The position numbers and the translations under genes are program-made. Of a stretch of 64,000 bases of DNA, positions 17,613 to 26,644 are shown piece by piece (position 1 is the first letter of the stretch; every line of letters starts with the position of its first letter). Under the pieces are notes generated by a model that searched no databases, was not told the origin of the DNA, and saw nothing but the letters and a program-made list of their open reading frames with translations. This stretch comes from Candidatus Eiseniibacteriota bacterium (GTDB lineage Bacteria > Eisenbacteria > RBG-16-71-46). Location of the stretch: assembly GCA_016215625.1 (NCBI GenBank), contig JACRIW010000048.1, positions 27,518 through 91,517 on the forward strand, in the 5' to 3' direction.

Positions 17613-18553
17613 ACCCCGGCCGGGAAGAGCGCCGCGCGGGCCGCCGCGAGCAGCGCCGCGAAGTCCGGGCCGCCGGCGACGCGGGTGGCGGCGAGCTGGT
17701 GGCGGAACCACGTGCGCTGGCGCTTGGCCATGGACCGCGTCCGGTCGTTCATGACCGCTTCCCCCTCGCTCCGGCTCATCCGGCCCTCGAGGATCGCGAG
17801 TGCTTCGTCGTACCCGATCGCCTTCAGCGCGACGAGGGCATCGCGCCGGCCCGCATCGACCAGCGCCCGTGTCTCCTCGAGCAGGCCGGCCGCGAACATC
17901 GCCCGGGAGCGAACCGCGATCCGCTCCGCGAGCGCCTCCGCGTCCACTTCGACCTCGATCACGCGAAAGGTGGCGGAGAGTCCCGCGCGCGTTTCCTGCG
18001 CGTGCCACCAGGACAGCGGCCTGCCGCTCGCCTCGTGCACTTCGAGCGCGCGCGTGATGCGCTGGCGGTCGCGTGGCGCGAGCCGCGCAGCCGTCACGGG
18101 ATCGACGGCCGCCAGCCGCTCGTGCAGAGCCTCGGGACCGGAAGCTTCGAGTTCCGCGCGCAGCCGCAGGCGCACGCCCTCGTCGTGCGGCGGCTCCGCG
18201 TGCAGCCCTTCGATCAGCGCCCGCAGGTAGAGCCCCGAACCGCCGACGAGCACGGGCGTGACGCCGCGCGCGAAGAGTCGCTCGCAGGCGTCCGACGCCG
18301 CGCGTGCGTACCATCCGGCGCTCGGCTTGTCCCCGAGCGAGAGCGCGTCGAACAGGTGGTGGGGACGCGCGGCGCGCTCCGCGGCCGTGGGCTTGCCCGT
18401 GCCGACGTCGAGTTCGCGGAACACCTGGCGAGCGTCCGCGCACACGACCTCGCCGCCGCACTCGGCGGCCAGCGCGGCGCCGAGATCGGTCTTGCCGGTG
18501 GCGGTGGCGCCGGCGATCACGACGACGGTCCGCGGCGGCACGGCGGCGCTCAT
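17609..18553 (-). CDS. miaA: tRNA dimethylallyltransferase
   Basis: A 314-residue enzyme that prenylates A37 of tRNAs reading UNN codons. The P-loop GATATGKTDLG, the substrate segment CADARQVFRELDVGTGKP, and VLVGGSGLYLRALIEG, followed by PRDRQRITRALEV and AIGYDEA, are typical. Its ATG overlaps the mutL stop by 4 bases (ATGA), and mutL-miaA adjacency is common in bacteria. The usual QxxYxxMDIGTAK becomes QVFRELDVGTGK, a modest divergence. Confidence 0.96.
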   Translation of the reverse strand: MSAAVPPRTVVVIAGATATGKTDLGAALAAECGGEVVCADARQVFRELDVGTGKPTAAERAARPHHLFDALSLGDKPSAGWYARAASDACERLFARGVTPVLVGGSGLYLRALIEGLHAEPPHDEGVRLRLRAELEASGPEALHERLAAVDPVTAARLAPRDRQRITRALEVHEASGRPLSWWHAQETRAGLSATFRVIEVEVDAEALAERIAVRSRAMFAAGLLEETRALVDAGRRDALVALKAIGYDEALAILEGRMSRSEGEAVMNDRTRSMAKRQRTWFRHQLAATRVAGGPDFAALLAAARAALFPAGV

Positions 18554-20310
18554 GACCGGCCGAAGCGGCGGTGCAGTTCCTCGAGGTCGAGTCGCACGAA
18601 CGTCGGCCGGCCGTGCGGGTCGCCGTGCGGGCGCGACGTCGCGAAGAGCTTGTCCACGAGCGCGCGCATCTCCTCGCGCGAGAGCGTGTCCCCCGCGCGC
18701 CACGCCGCGTGGCAGGCGTGCGAGCACGCGAGCCTTTCGACGAGCGAGTCCTGGGCGGTGGGCACTCCCTCGCCGATGCCGTCGAGCACGTCCTGCAGGA
18801 GCTGCCCCGGGTTTTCGACGCGCAGCCCGGAAGGCACGCCGTTGATCACCACGGTCGGGGCGCTGAGCGGGGAAAGATCCCAGCCGAGCTGGCGCAGGTG
18901 CGGTCCCACCTCGAGCAGCAGTTCGAACTGCGCGCGCGTGAGGTCCACGAGCACCGGGAACAGCAGTCCCTGCGCCGTGCCCTGCGTGCCCTCCAGCCGC
19001 GCGCGCGCCTCCTCGTACAGGATGCGTTCGTGCGCCGCGTGCTGGTCCACGATCACGAGCCCGCCGCGCACCGGCGCGAGGATGTACGTGCGGTGCAGCT
19101 GCCAGAGTTCGGGTTCCGGCGCGGCCGGGCGCGGGGCGGGCGCGGGCGTGGCCCCCTCGCCGTGCGCCGCCGCCGGCGACGGTTCGGACGCCGGTGAGGC
19201 CGGCAGCGCGAGCCCGAGCTGCGACTCGTCCACGACGGGCTGCTCGCGCACGCGTTCGGCCCACGCGGGCAGCGCTTCGTCGCCGCCCTGGCGCCCGGGC
19301 ACCACGGTGAACGGCGGGTAGATGCGCGTGAGCGGCTGCGCCGCCGTGCCCGCGACGAACGAGAAGACCGTGTCGTCGTCCGCGAAGCGCACCTCGCGCT
19401 TCGTCGGGTGCACGTTGACGTCGAGCCGGTCGGCGGGCACGTCGAGCCACACGACCGCGCTCGGGAACCGTCCGCCCGGAAGCAGGTTGCCGTACGCGTG
19501 GCGGAGCGCCTGCGAGAGCGCCGGGCTCTGCACCCAGCGGCTGTTCACGAGGAACACCTGGCCCTCGCGCGTCGAGCGCGCGTGCTCGGGCAGCCCGAGC
19601 AGCATCGAGAGCCGCATGCCCGCGCGTTCCCCGTGCGCCTCGAGCAGCTGCTCGGCGTGACGCTGTCCCCAGATCTGCGCCGCGCGCTCGCGCTGCGACG
19701 CGACCGCGGCCCAGTCGAAACGTTCCTTCTGGTCCACGACGAGACGGAAAGCCGTCGTCGGGAGCGACAGGGCGTAGCTCTCGATCATGCGGATCGCGGC
19801 GCGCAGCTCGCCACCGGGCGAGTGCAGGAACTTGCGGCGCGCGGGCGTGTTGAAGAACAGGTCGCGCACCTCGACGGTGGTGCCGAACGCGCGCGCGGCC
19901 GCGCCCTTCTCGCGCAGCTCCCCGCCCTCGACCGCGACGAACGTGGCGGCTTCCTCGCCCGCGGGCCGCGACGTGATGCGCATGCGGCTCACGGCGGCGA
20001 TGCTCGGCAGCGCCTCGCCGCGGAAACCCAGCGTCGCGAGCAGGTCGAGGTCGTCGAGCGATTTCAGCTTGCTCGTGGCATGCCGCTCGAGCGCCAGCTC
20101 GAGATCGCCGGGCGCGATCCCTCCCCCGTCGTCCGCGACCAGGAAGCCGTGATCGAGCGCCTTGTCCACGCGCACTTCGACGGCGTGCGCCCCGGCGTCG
20201 AGCGCGTTCTCGAGCACTTCCTTGAGTGCCGAGAGCGGACGTTCGATCACTTCGCCGGCGGCGATGCGCGAGGCGGTCTCGGGAGAAAGGCGCAGGATGG
20301 GACGAGCCAA
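18550..20310 (-). CDS. mutL: DNA mismatch repair protein MutL (endonuclease type)
   Basis: About 586 residues. The GHKL ATPase comprises AAGEVIERPLSALKEVLENA, DDGGGI and GFRGEALPSIAA. The C-terminal domain carries the endonuclease motif DQHAAHERILYE and ACHAAWRAGD. The zinc-site motif usually written CPHGRP reads DPHGRP here, so one metal-ligand cysteine is replaced by Asp. I prefer the TTG at 20310, 4 bases after GGAGG and giving the usual short N-terminus. A TTG at 20355 would lie inside the predicted -10 box. It is followed by miaA; mutS is at 36-39 kb. Confidence 0.95.
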   Translation of the reverse strand: MARPILRLSPETASRIAAGEVIERPLSALKEVLENALDAGAHAVEVRVDKALDHGFLVADDGGGIAPGDLELALERHATSKLKSLDDLDLLATLGFRGEALPSIAAVSRMRITSRPAGEEAATFVAVEGGELREKGAAARAFGTTVEVRDLFFNTPARRKFLHSPGGELRAAIRMIESYALSLPTTAFRLVVDQKERFDWAAVASQRERAAQIWGQRHAEQLLEAHGERAGMRLSMLLGLPEHARSTREGQVFLVNSRWVQSPALSQALRHAYGNLLPGGRFPSAVVWLDVPADRLDVNVHPTKREVRFADDDTVFSFVAGTAAQPLTRIYPPFTVVPGRQGGDEALPAWAERVREQPVVDESQLGLALPASPASEPSPAAAHGEGATPAPAPRPAAPEPELWQLHRTYILAPVRGGLVIVDQHAAHERILYEEARARLEGTQGTAQGLLFPVLVDLTRAQFELLLEVGPHLRQLGWDLSPLSAPTVVINGVPSGLRVENPGQLLQDVLDGIGEGVPTAQDSLVERLACSHACHAAWRAGDTLSREEMRALVDKLFATSRPHGDPHGRPTFVRLDLEELHRRFGRS

Positions 20311-20351
20311 CGGGCCTCCGGCGGAAGGAACGGCAGGTGCGGGAACCGGCA

Positions 20352-20381
20352 CCAATACCCTTCGCCTCGGCGGGCGGTCAA
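20352..20381 (-). promoter_or_regulatory. Promoter for mutL-miaA
   Basis: Minus-strand TTGACC (20381-20376) and TATTGG (20357-20352) with an 18-base spacer. The -35 box directly abuts the hairpin that follows the upstream gene. Confidence 0.45.
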
Positions 20382-20412
20382 GCGCGCACGAAAACGCCCC
20401 GTGCGTGCGCGC
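20382..20412 (-). terminator. Hairpin after the degenerate-GGDEF gene
   Basis: GCGCGCACG and CGTGCGCGC form a 9-base stem starting one base after the upstream stop codon and ending at the mutL -35 box. No T run follows, so it may be an intrinsic terminator of the no-tail kind or only an mRNA end structure. Confidence 0.4.
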
Positions 20413-21741
20413 TCAGCTCAGCCAGTCGTGCGCGGCGGCGAGGAACGCGTCGGCGTCTTCGGGGCCCGCCATCGTCACGCAGTGGTCCACGATCGCGGGG
20501 GCCGGAGTGCTCGGGCCGTTCTCGCGCCAGACGCGGTCCCAGAGCTGCAGCAGCCGGCGTCGCAGGTGCGAGAACCCGTCCGCCTGGCCGGCGGTGAGCA
20601 GCAGCAGGCTGGAGCCCTTCCCGCGCATGAGGCAGTCCGTGTCGCGAACCTGCGCGGGGAACTGCTCGAACAACGCCTGCAGCGCGACGGGATGATCGGG
20701 GAACTCGATCCGGTGCAGCTCGAAGCGCATCCGGTCGTGACGATTGCGCTCGAGCGCGAGCTCGATGCGCTTGCGGAACTCGGGCGCGTCGAGCCACCCG
20801 GACTCGCGCAGCGGCGTGTACGGGAAGGATGTGCCCGCACGCTCGCGGTCCTCCTCGTCCCACGTGTTTCGCAGGTCCTCGACCATGCTCTGCCACTGGC
20901 CCATGCCCTGCGGCGATTCGATCGCGGCCACGGCGAGCACGCCGCGGCGCTGGGTCGTGCGGAACGGCCACGCGCCCCAGGTGCGGCCCTTGCCGGGCTC
21001 GGAGAGCCGCGTCACGACCTGGGGCGTGCCCAATTCGCTCGCGAGGTCCACGAGCCCCTTGAGCAGCTTGTCCTCGGGACCGACCTGCGCGACGAGCTGG
21101 AGCGGCCCCGTGTCCCCCGCGTGCAGTTCGGCGGTGTTCGCGCCAGAAGCGCCCACGAGTTCCTTGAGCGCGCTCTCCAGCCGGGCCCGCGATTCGGGCG
21201 AAGGGAAATCCTCGAGCGAACTCACCCGCCAGTGCGGCTGCGCGGGTTCCGGTACGGGCGCGGGCGCGACCGGCGCGTCGGCGCCGAGATCGGGCAGCGC
21301 CTGCTCGAGCAGCGCGTCGTAGTCGCCGCCGCCGAGCGTGTGCTCGAGCGTCGCCGCATGCAGCGCGAGTGGTGCCTCGATCGCCGGGGACTCGTCCGCC
21401 GACTCCGCCGTGCCCTGCATGAACTCCTGCAGCGTCTGGCACGGCGTGCCGAGCGCGAGCAGCAGGCTCTCGAGCTGGGTGCGGCGCGAGCTGCGTTCGC
21501 CCACGATCGCGAGGTCGAAGATCTCGCGTGTCAGGTCGGCGAGGTCGAGCGTGCGCGGCAGGCCGCAGAGCTCGGCCACGCGTACGCCGGGGTCGTGCAC
21601 ACGCTCACCCGCCACCAGGCGCACCGAGACGCCGGGTCGCTTGAGCAGTTCGGGCAGCAGGTCCGCGTCCTGCCAGTCGAAGTCGATGAGTACGACTCGA
21701 CGGGGCATGTCGTGCGCGTGCTCCGGGGTTGGGGTCGCCAT
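20413..21741 (-). CDS. Uncharacterised multidomain protein with degenerate GGDEF-like C-terminus
   Basis: A 442-residue cytosolic protein. Residues 13-110 look like a receiver-like alpha/beta fold (RRVVLIDFDWQDADLLPELL) without a convincing phosphoacceptor site. Residues about 185-290 resemble a GAF-type sensor. Residues 320-440 follow the pattern of a diguanylate cyclase, with VRDTDCLMRGKGSSLLLLTA at the place of the active-site strand, but GKGSS replaces GGDEF, so it should not make cyclic di-GMP. It could be a signal-binding scaffold. The fold reading is by eye and needs profile comparison. The start could also be an ATG 11 codons downstream. Confidence 0.6.
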   Translation of the reverse strand: MATPTPEHAHDMPRRVVLIDFDWQDADLLPELLKRPGVSVRLVAGERVHDPGVRVAELCGLPRTLDLADLTREIFDLAIVGERSSRRTQLESLLLALGTPCQTLQEFMQGTAESADESPAIEAPLALHAATLEHTLGGGDYDALLEQALPDLGADAPVAPAPVPEPAQPHWRVSSLEDFPSPESRARLESALKELVGASGANTAELHAGDTGPLQLVAQVGPEDKLLKGLVDLASELGTPQVVTRLSEPGKGRTWGAWPFRTTQRRGVLAVAAIESPQGMGQWQSMVEDLRNTWDEEDRERAGTSFPYTPLRESGWLDAPEFRKRIELALERNRHDRMRFELHRIEFPDHPVALQALFEQFPAQVRDTDCLMRGKGSSLLLLTAGQADGFSHLRRRLLQLWDRVWRENGPSTPAPAIVDHCVTMAGPEDADAFLAAAHDWLS

Positions 21742-21862
21742 GGTCGGGGGATCGCTCCGGTGGGTGGCCGCTGGGTCACCCCGACTATCGGCCGGCCGGG
21801 GGCCGGACGTGAGTCCGACGTCGCGGGGCGGCCACCCGAGGGCGCCGCCCCGCGCGCGGAGA

Positions 21863-24862
21863 CTAGGGAACCGGGGCTCCCGGCGGGGGGCTCGCCAGCT
21901 GCATGTCCCTCATCCGGGCCTCGAGGATCTTGACCGGATAGCGCTTCTTGAGTTCCTCGAAGTACTCGCGCAGCCCCTCTTCCGTCTCGGCGGCGCGAAT
22001 GTTGGCGGCGCGCTCGGCGAGCTGCTGCGCGCCGGGCTGGACGCGCTCGGCGATACGCAGGCGGACGCTGCCGTTCGGGAACTGCACCCAGCCGGTCACC
22101 TCGCCCACGGGAAGCGCCGGGCTGCGCGACGTGCCGAACGCGAGCGAATCGAAGATCGCGAAGTTGCCCATGCCCGCGAGTCCCTTGCCGGGCGCGAGTT
22201 CGCGTGTGCGCTCCGGGCCGCCCCACAGCGCGGCCAGCGAATCGAAGGCCCAGCCCGCGGCCGACATCGAGTCCAGTTCGGCGCGCTTCGCGTTCATCGC
22301 CCGCTCGCCGGCGCCACGCCGGAAGGCGTCGATCGCGTACGGACGGGCTTCGTCCCACGTCGGCGTGCGCGGCGGCGCGACGCTGTCGACCCAGGCGATC
22401 CAGTAGCCCTGCCCCTTCATGCGGAAGGGCTCCTTCACGAACTGCCCCGCCTTCAGGCCCTCGAGTTCCTGGAAGAAGGGACGGACGGCGGAGGAGTTGA
22501 TCACCTCGCCGACCTTGTGCTGGTTCGGCACGGCCATGTAGCCGAGGCGCTCGGCGAGCTTGAGCAGCGCCGCCGGCGTGCGCGCGACACGGCGCATGCT
22601 GTCGGCGGTGGCCTGCGCCATGCGCTCGGCCTTCGCGATCGCCGCGTCCGACGACACGCTGGAGTAGATCCACGCCAGCGGCTGCACGACCGCGGGTTCG
22701 TGGTCGAGGACCTGGATCACGTGCCAGCCCACTTCGGTGCGCACGGGATCCGGCACGAGTTCGCCGGCCTGCATCGAGAACGCCGCGCGCTCGAACTCGC
22801 CGAGCATCGTGCCGCGCCCGAACGTGCCGAGGTCGCCGCCCTTGTCCTTCGTGGCGATGTCCATGCTGAACTGCTTCGCGAGCGCACCGAAGTCCTCGCC
22901 GTTGCGGATCCGCGCGAGCACCTGCTCCGCCTGCGTGCGGGCGGCGGCATCGGCCTCCGGGGTCTGCGCGGTGGGCTCGATCAGGATGTGACGGGCGCGC
23001 ACGAGTTCGGGAGCGGAGTACTTGTCGAGGTTCTCGCGATGGAACTGTTCGACCTCGGCGCGCGTGAGCGGCACCTGCAGGATCGGCGGAGGCGAGACGA
23101 TGATGCGCGTGTACGAAAGCACGTCGCCGCGGCTGAACTGCTTCGCGTTGGTCTCGTAGAGCGCACGGGCGCCTTCGAGTTCCTCGGCCTCGCGCTGGCG
23201 CTGGCGCGCGGCCGCCAGGGCCGAGCGCGCCTGCGCGAAGCTCGGCACCGCACGCGGCACGCGTGCGATCGCCTGCCACACGACCCAGCCGCCACGGAGC
23301 GGGAACTCGCTCGTGCGCGGAACCGGGTTCGACCAGACGGAGTCCGCGACGACGCTGCCCTCGAGCGTGGAATCGAGGTCGGCGCCCTCGGGCGCGACCG
23401 CCTCGCGCACCTGCGTGAGCGCTTCGGTCGCCGCGTCCCGCTTCCCCGCCGCCCACGCCCGCGTGAGCAGGTCGGCCGCCGAACGCGCGGCGCGGATGCG
23501 GGCGTCGCGCAGGAACCGCGTGCGCACGTCGTCGCGCACGTCGGCCAGCGGCTTCGCCACGACGCCGCCGGAAGCCGCGTCGAAGGACGAATAGTCGGCG
23601 AGGTGCCCGCGGTAATAGCGATCGAGGTCGGCCGCGGCCGGCTCGGGCACGCGCATGGCGGCCGTGTCGAACACCGCCCAGCGCACGCGCATGCCGGGCG
23701 CGGCGAGCGAATCGCGCAGCGTCGCGTAGAGCGCGCGCTGCACGTATTCCTCGGCGTGCAGCTTGCGGTCGCGGCGCAGCACGCCACGCACCTCGCGCGC
23801 GACGTCCTTGAGCGGCGCGACGTGCGCCGGCTGCACTTCGTCCACGCGCACGATCATCCAGCCTTCCTCACCGGCGATCGGCTCGGGGAACACCACGCCC
23901 GTCATGCGCGGATCGAAGAGACGCTTCTGCTGCGCGGCGGTGCCCCGCCAGTAGCCCGGGAAGTTGTCCGACGTCACGACGACGCCCTGCCTCGGGCTCA
24001 GCCAGGCGACGACCGACGAGAACTCCGCCCCCTTCGCGACTTCCGCGAGCAGGCTGTCGGCGACCACCTTCATGCGCTTCGTCCACGCGTCGAGCGCGCC
24101 GCTTTCGCGACGCTGCTCGTCGGAGAGGCCGGGCGAGTTCACGAACACGACCGTGAGCTTGGCGCGGTCCGGGCGCTCGTAGTCGCGCTGGTGCGAGCGG
24201 TAGTACGCGACGACGTCGGCCTCGCGCGGCTCGGGATAGCTGCCGTCGAACTCCGATTTGCGCAGCGTGAGGTGCTCGGCGGTCACGCGCATCAGCGTCC
24301 GCGCGGCGAGCGCACGCGCATCCGCCTCGCTCGGCGTGTACTTCGACGCGGTGCGGTCGGCGAGCTTGCGCCCGGCGAGCTGCGACCGGATCGAGGCGAT
24401 CGCGGCGTCGTAGGACGCCTTCTGCGTCGTCTTCACGGCGTTGAAGCGCGTGGGATCGAACTGCCCGCCGGGATTGAAGAACGGCTCGCGCTTGAGGATC
24501 TCCTCCGCCTCGGCGACCGACGCGGTGACCCCCGTCCGGTTCGCCTCGAGAGTGAAGAGTTCCTGGCGGATGAGCGACTCGAGCACCTGGCGGCGCACGA
24601 GGTCACGCATCTCGGGAGGAAGCTCGCGGTTGCCGCTGCGCTGGGAGAACTCGGTCACGGCCGCGGCGGTGCGGCGGTCGAGGTCGTCCTTGAAGATGCG
24701 GCGCGGTCCGACGGTCGCGGCGGCCGGCCCCGTGGGCGCGGCGGGCGACGCGGCGGCCGGAGCGGGACGGGCCGTGCGCGCGCCCGGCGGTGCGAAGACC
24801 AGCGCCGCCTGCGCGGCGCAGGCGACGATCACGAGCAGTGAAAGTCCACGACGAGCATTCAC
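21863..24862 (-). CDS. Large SurA/PpiD-like periplasmic peptidyl-prolyl isomerase
   Basis: A 999-residue exported chaperone. An N-terminal hydrophobic signal or anchor is followed by an Ala/Pro linker and a SurA-N-like helical region with QELFTLEANRTGVTAS. One canonical parvulin domain sits near 630-735 (ARHILIEP, DFGALAKQFS, GGDLGTFGRG, FSMQAGE, GWHVIQV). Further helical repeats with degenerate parvulin traces flank it. It probably assists folding of outer-membrane or secreted proteins. GTG at 24862 is chosen because AGGGGG lies 10 bases upstream. It is about twice the length of SurA or PpiD, suggesting duplicated chaperone modules. Confidence 0.86.
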   Translation of the reverse strand: MNARRGLSLLVIVACAAQAALVFAPPGARTARPAPAAASPAAPTGPAAATVGPRRIFKDDLDRRTAAAVTEFSQRSGNRELPPEMRDLVRRQVLESLIRQELFTLEANRTGVTASVAEAEEILKREPFFNPGGQFDPTRFNAVKTTQKASYDAAIASIRSQLAGRKLADRTASKYTPSEADARALAARTLMRVTAEHLTLRKSEFDGSYPEPREADVVAYYRSHQRDYERPDRAKLTVVFVNSPGLSDEQRRESGALDAWTKRMKVVADSLLAEVAKGAEFSSVVAWLSPRQGVVVTSDNFPGYWRGTAAQQKRLFDPRMTGVVFPEPIAGEEGWMIVRVDEVQPAHVAPLKDVAREVRGVLRRDRKLHAEEYVQRALYATLRDSLAAPGMRVRWAVFDTAAMRVPEPAAADLDRYYRGHLADYSSFDAASGGVVAKPLADVRDDVRTRFLRDARIRAARSAADLLTRAWAAGKRDAATEALTQVREAVAPEGADLDSTLEGSVVADSVWSNPVPRTSEFPLRGGWVVWQAIARVPRAVPSFAQARSALAAARQRQREAEELEGARALYETNAKQFSRGDVLSYTRIIVSPPPILQVPLTRAEVEQFHRENLDKYSAPELVRARHILIEPTAQTPEADAAARTQAEQVLARIRNGEDFGALAKQFSMDIATKDKGGDLGTFGRGTMLGEFERAAFSMQAGELVPDPVRTEVGWHVIQVLDHEPAVVQPLAWIYSSVSSDAAIAKAERMAQATADSMRRVARTPAALLKLAERLGYMAVPNQHKVGEVINSSAVRPFFQELEGLKAGQFVKEPFRMKGQGYWIAWVDSVAPPRTPTWDEARPYAIDAFRRGAGERAMNAKRAELDSMSAAGWAFDSLAALWGGPERTRELAPGKGLAGMGNFAIFDSLAFGTSRSPALPVGEVTGWVQFPNGSVRLRIAERVQPGAQQLAERAANIRAAETEEGLREYFEELKKRYPVKILEARMRDMQLASPPPGAPVP

Positions 24863-24891
24863 CTTGTGCAATCCCCCTGATGCGGCCGCGC

Positions 24892-24920
24892 TTGACCCTG
24901 CGCGCACCGCTCCCTAGCGT
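24892..24920 (+). promoter_or_regulatory. Promoter for pgeF, near-leaderless
   Basis: TTGACC (24892-24897), a 17-base spacer and TAGCGT (24915-24920). The ATG follows only 11 bases after the -10 box, so the transcript would have a leader of about 5 bases. The same boxes and spacing occur before the microcompartment operon. Confidence 0.6.
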
Positions 24921-24931
24921 GCGGCCCACTC

Positions 24932-25705
24932 ATGTGGACACTGACCCGGAACTCCGAACTTCCGCTCTGGCGCCGCGCGGCCTCCGCCCACGGCGCCGTG
25001 CTCGCCTTTTCCACCCGGCGTGGAGGAGTCTCCCTCCCGCCGTTCGACACCTTGAACCTCGGCCGCTCCACCGCGGACGAACCCGACGCGGTATCGGCGA
25101 ACCGTGGCCGATTGCTCACCACGCTCGGCCTGGATCCGGCTTTCCTCGCGACGGCGGGCCAGGTGCACGGCACGCGCATCGTCGAGGTGACGGGGCCGGG
25201 CCACCAGCTCGAATGCGACGCGCTCCTCACGAGCGTGCCGGGACTCGCCCTGGCGGTGACCACCGCCGACTGCATGTCGCTGCTGTTCGAAGCGCCCGGG
25301 GTCGTGGCGGCCGCGCACTCCGGCTGGCGCGGCGCCGCGGACGGGATGCCCTTGGCGGCGCTGCGTGCCGTGTGCGAGCGGGCCCGCTGCGGTCCCGAAC
25401 GCGTGCATGTCCATTTCGGTCCGTGCAACCGCGGCTGCTGCTACGAAGTCGGCGAGGAAGTCGCGGAGCGCTTCCCGGAGCCCGCGCTCCGTCGCGAAGG
25501 TCTCCCGAACCCCCACCTCGACCTGCCGACCGCCACCCGCATCGCGCTCGTCGCGGCCGGACTGCCCGACGCTCAGGTGCACGACACGGAAGCCTGCACG
25601 TCCTGCGAACCTTACTGGTACTTCTCTCACCGCCGCGACGCCGGGCTCACCGGGCGACTCTGGGGAGTCGCCGCGCTGTCCGGGGACGGCGGTTCGAACG
25701 GATGA
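24932..25705 (+). CDS. pgeF: YfiH/LACC1-family purine nucleoside phosphorylase (polyphenol-oxidase-like)
   Basis: A 257-residue member of the YfiH/YlmD/LACC1 family, zinc-dependent enzymes acting on purine nucleosides and implicated in editing of peptidoglycan precursors. The motifs FSTRRGGVSLPPF, TTADCMSLLF, AAHSGWRG with the metal His, and FGPCNRGCCYEVG with metal Cys are intact, as is HDTEACTSCEPYWYFSHRRD. Earlier annotations call the family laccase or polyphenol oxidase. It is monocistronic on the plus strand and divergent from the parvulin gene. Confidence 0.9.
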   Translation: MWTLTRNSELPLWRRAASAHGAVLAFSTRRGGVSLPPFDTLNLGRSTADEPDAVSANRGRLLTTLGLDPAFLATAGQVHGTRIVEVTGPGHQLECDALLTSVPGLALAVTTADCMSLLFEAPGVVAAAHSGWRGAADGMPLAALRAVCERARCGPERVHVHFGPCNRGCCYEVGEEVAERFPEPALRREGLPNPHLDLPTATRIALVAAGLPDAQVHDTEACTSCEPYWYFSHRRDAGLTGRLWGVAALSGDGGSNG

Positions 25706-25866
25706 CCGTGGGGGTGCGCAGAGGGCGGGGAGTATAACAGCATCACCGCGTGCGAAACGCGGATTCACCCGGCCCCCGAGGTCTTGACCCTTTCCTCACG
25801 CTTCGCTTCACTGCCCGGTGCCACCCCCGGCGACTCCGGGTCGCCGTCCCTTCTCACGGAGGTCGA

Positions 25867-26607
25867 ATGTCCCGCGCGTTCCTGCCCGTCCTGTCTCTCG
25901 CCCTGACCCTGCCGATCGCCGCCTTCGCCGGCACGCCCGCGGCGAAGCCCGCCGCGCCGGCGCGCGCCGCGGCACCGGCGGCGACGGCGGCGCCCTCCGA
26001 ACCTATGGCGGTCGTGCTCGAGACCGCCCGCGGCCGGATCGTGATCCAGCTCGCGGACAAGGACGCGCCGAAGACGGCCGCGAACTTCGTGAAGCTCGTC
26101 AAGCGCGGCTTCTACGACGGCACGACGTTCCACCGCGTGATTCCCGGCTTCATGATCCAGGGCGGCGACCCGAACTCGAAGGACTCGAACATCTTCAACG
26201 ACGGCCAGGGCGGTCCCGGCTACACCGTGCCGGCCGAGATCAAGCTGCCGCACCTGCGCGGGGCGATCGCCATGGCGCGCATGCCCGACGCGGTGAATCC
26301 CAAGCGTGAGTCGAGCGGCTCGCAGTTCTTCATCTGCGTGGCCGATCGCAAGGACCTCGACCGCGGCGGCTACACGGTGTTCGGCAAGGTCGTCCAGGGC
26401 ATGGACGTCGTGGATGCGATCGTCGCGCTCGCCGACCGCAAGGACATCGGCCGCACCGCCATGGGTGCCAACCCCGGCACGCTCGCGCTCATCCGCAAGG
26501 CGACGCTCGAGCCGCTCTCGAAGTACGCCGGGGCGCCGGCCCAGGCGGCGCCGGCCCAGCCGGTGGCGCCGCGCGCCACCCCCGCGGCGGCCGACAGCTC
26601 GCGCTGA
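25867..26607 (+). CDS. Secreted cyclophilin-type peptidyl-prolyl isomerase
   Basis: A 246-residue exported cyclophilin. It has a signal peptide ending about AFA-GT, a low-complexity Ala/Pro linker (20-45), then the catalytic domain with FYDGTTFHRVIPGFMIQGGDP, SSGSQFFICVAD and YTVFGKVVQGMDVVD, and an Ala/Pro-rich tail. The catalytic Arg and the Gln in the MIQGGD loop are present. An ACGGAGG ribosome site sits 5 bases before the ATG. Together with the parvulin upstream it suggests strong investment in envelope protein folding. Confidence 0.93.
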   Translation: MSRAFLPVLSLALTLPIAAFAGTPAAKPAAPARAAAPAATAAPSEPMAVVLETARGRIVIQLADKDAPKTAANFVKLVKRGFYDGTTFHRVIPGFMIQGGDPNSKDSNIFNDGQGGPGYTVPAEIKLPHLRGAIAMARMPDAVNPKRESSGSQFFICVADRKDLDRGGYTVFGKVVQGMDVVDAIVALADRKDIGRTAMGANPGTLALIRKATLEPLSKYAGAPAQAAPAQPVAPRATPAAADSSR

Positions 26608-26644
26608 CGCACGACGTCGAGGCACGCGCGCGGCGCGCCGGCGG

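Noticed and set aside
21338..24841. Plus-strand open frame of 1167 codons opposite the parvulin chaperone
   Set aside because: Low-complexity Arg/His/Ala translation typical of antisense to GC-rich genes; the minus strand encodes a clear parvulin protein.
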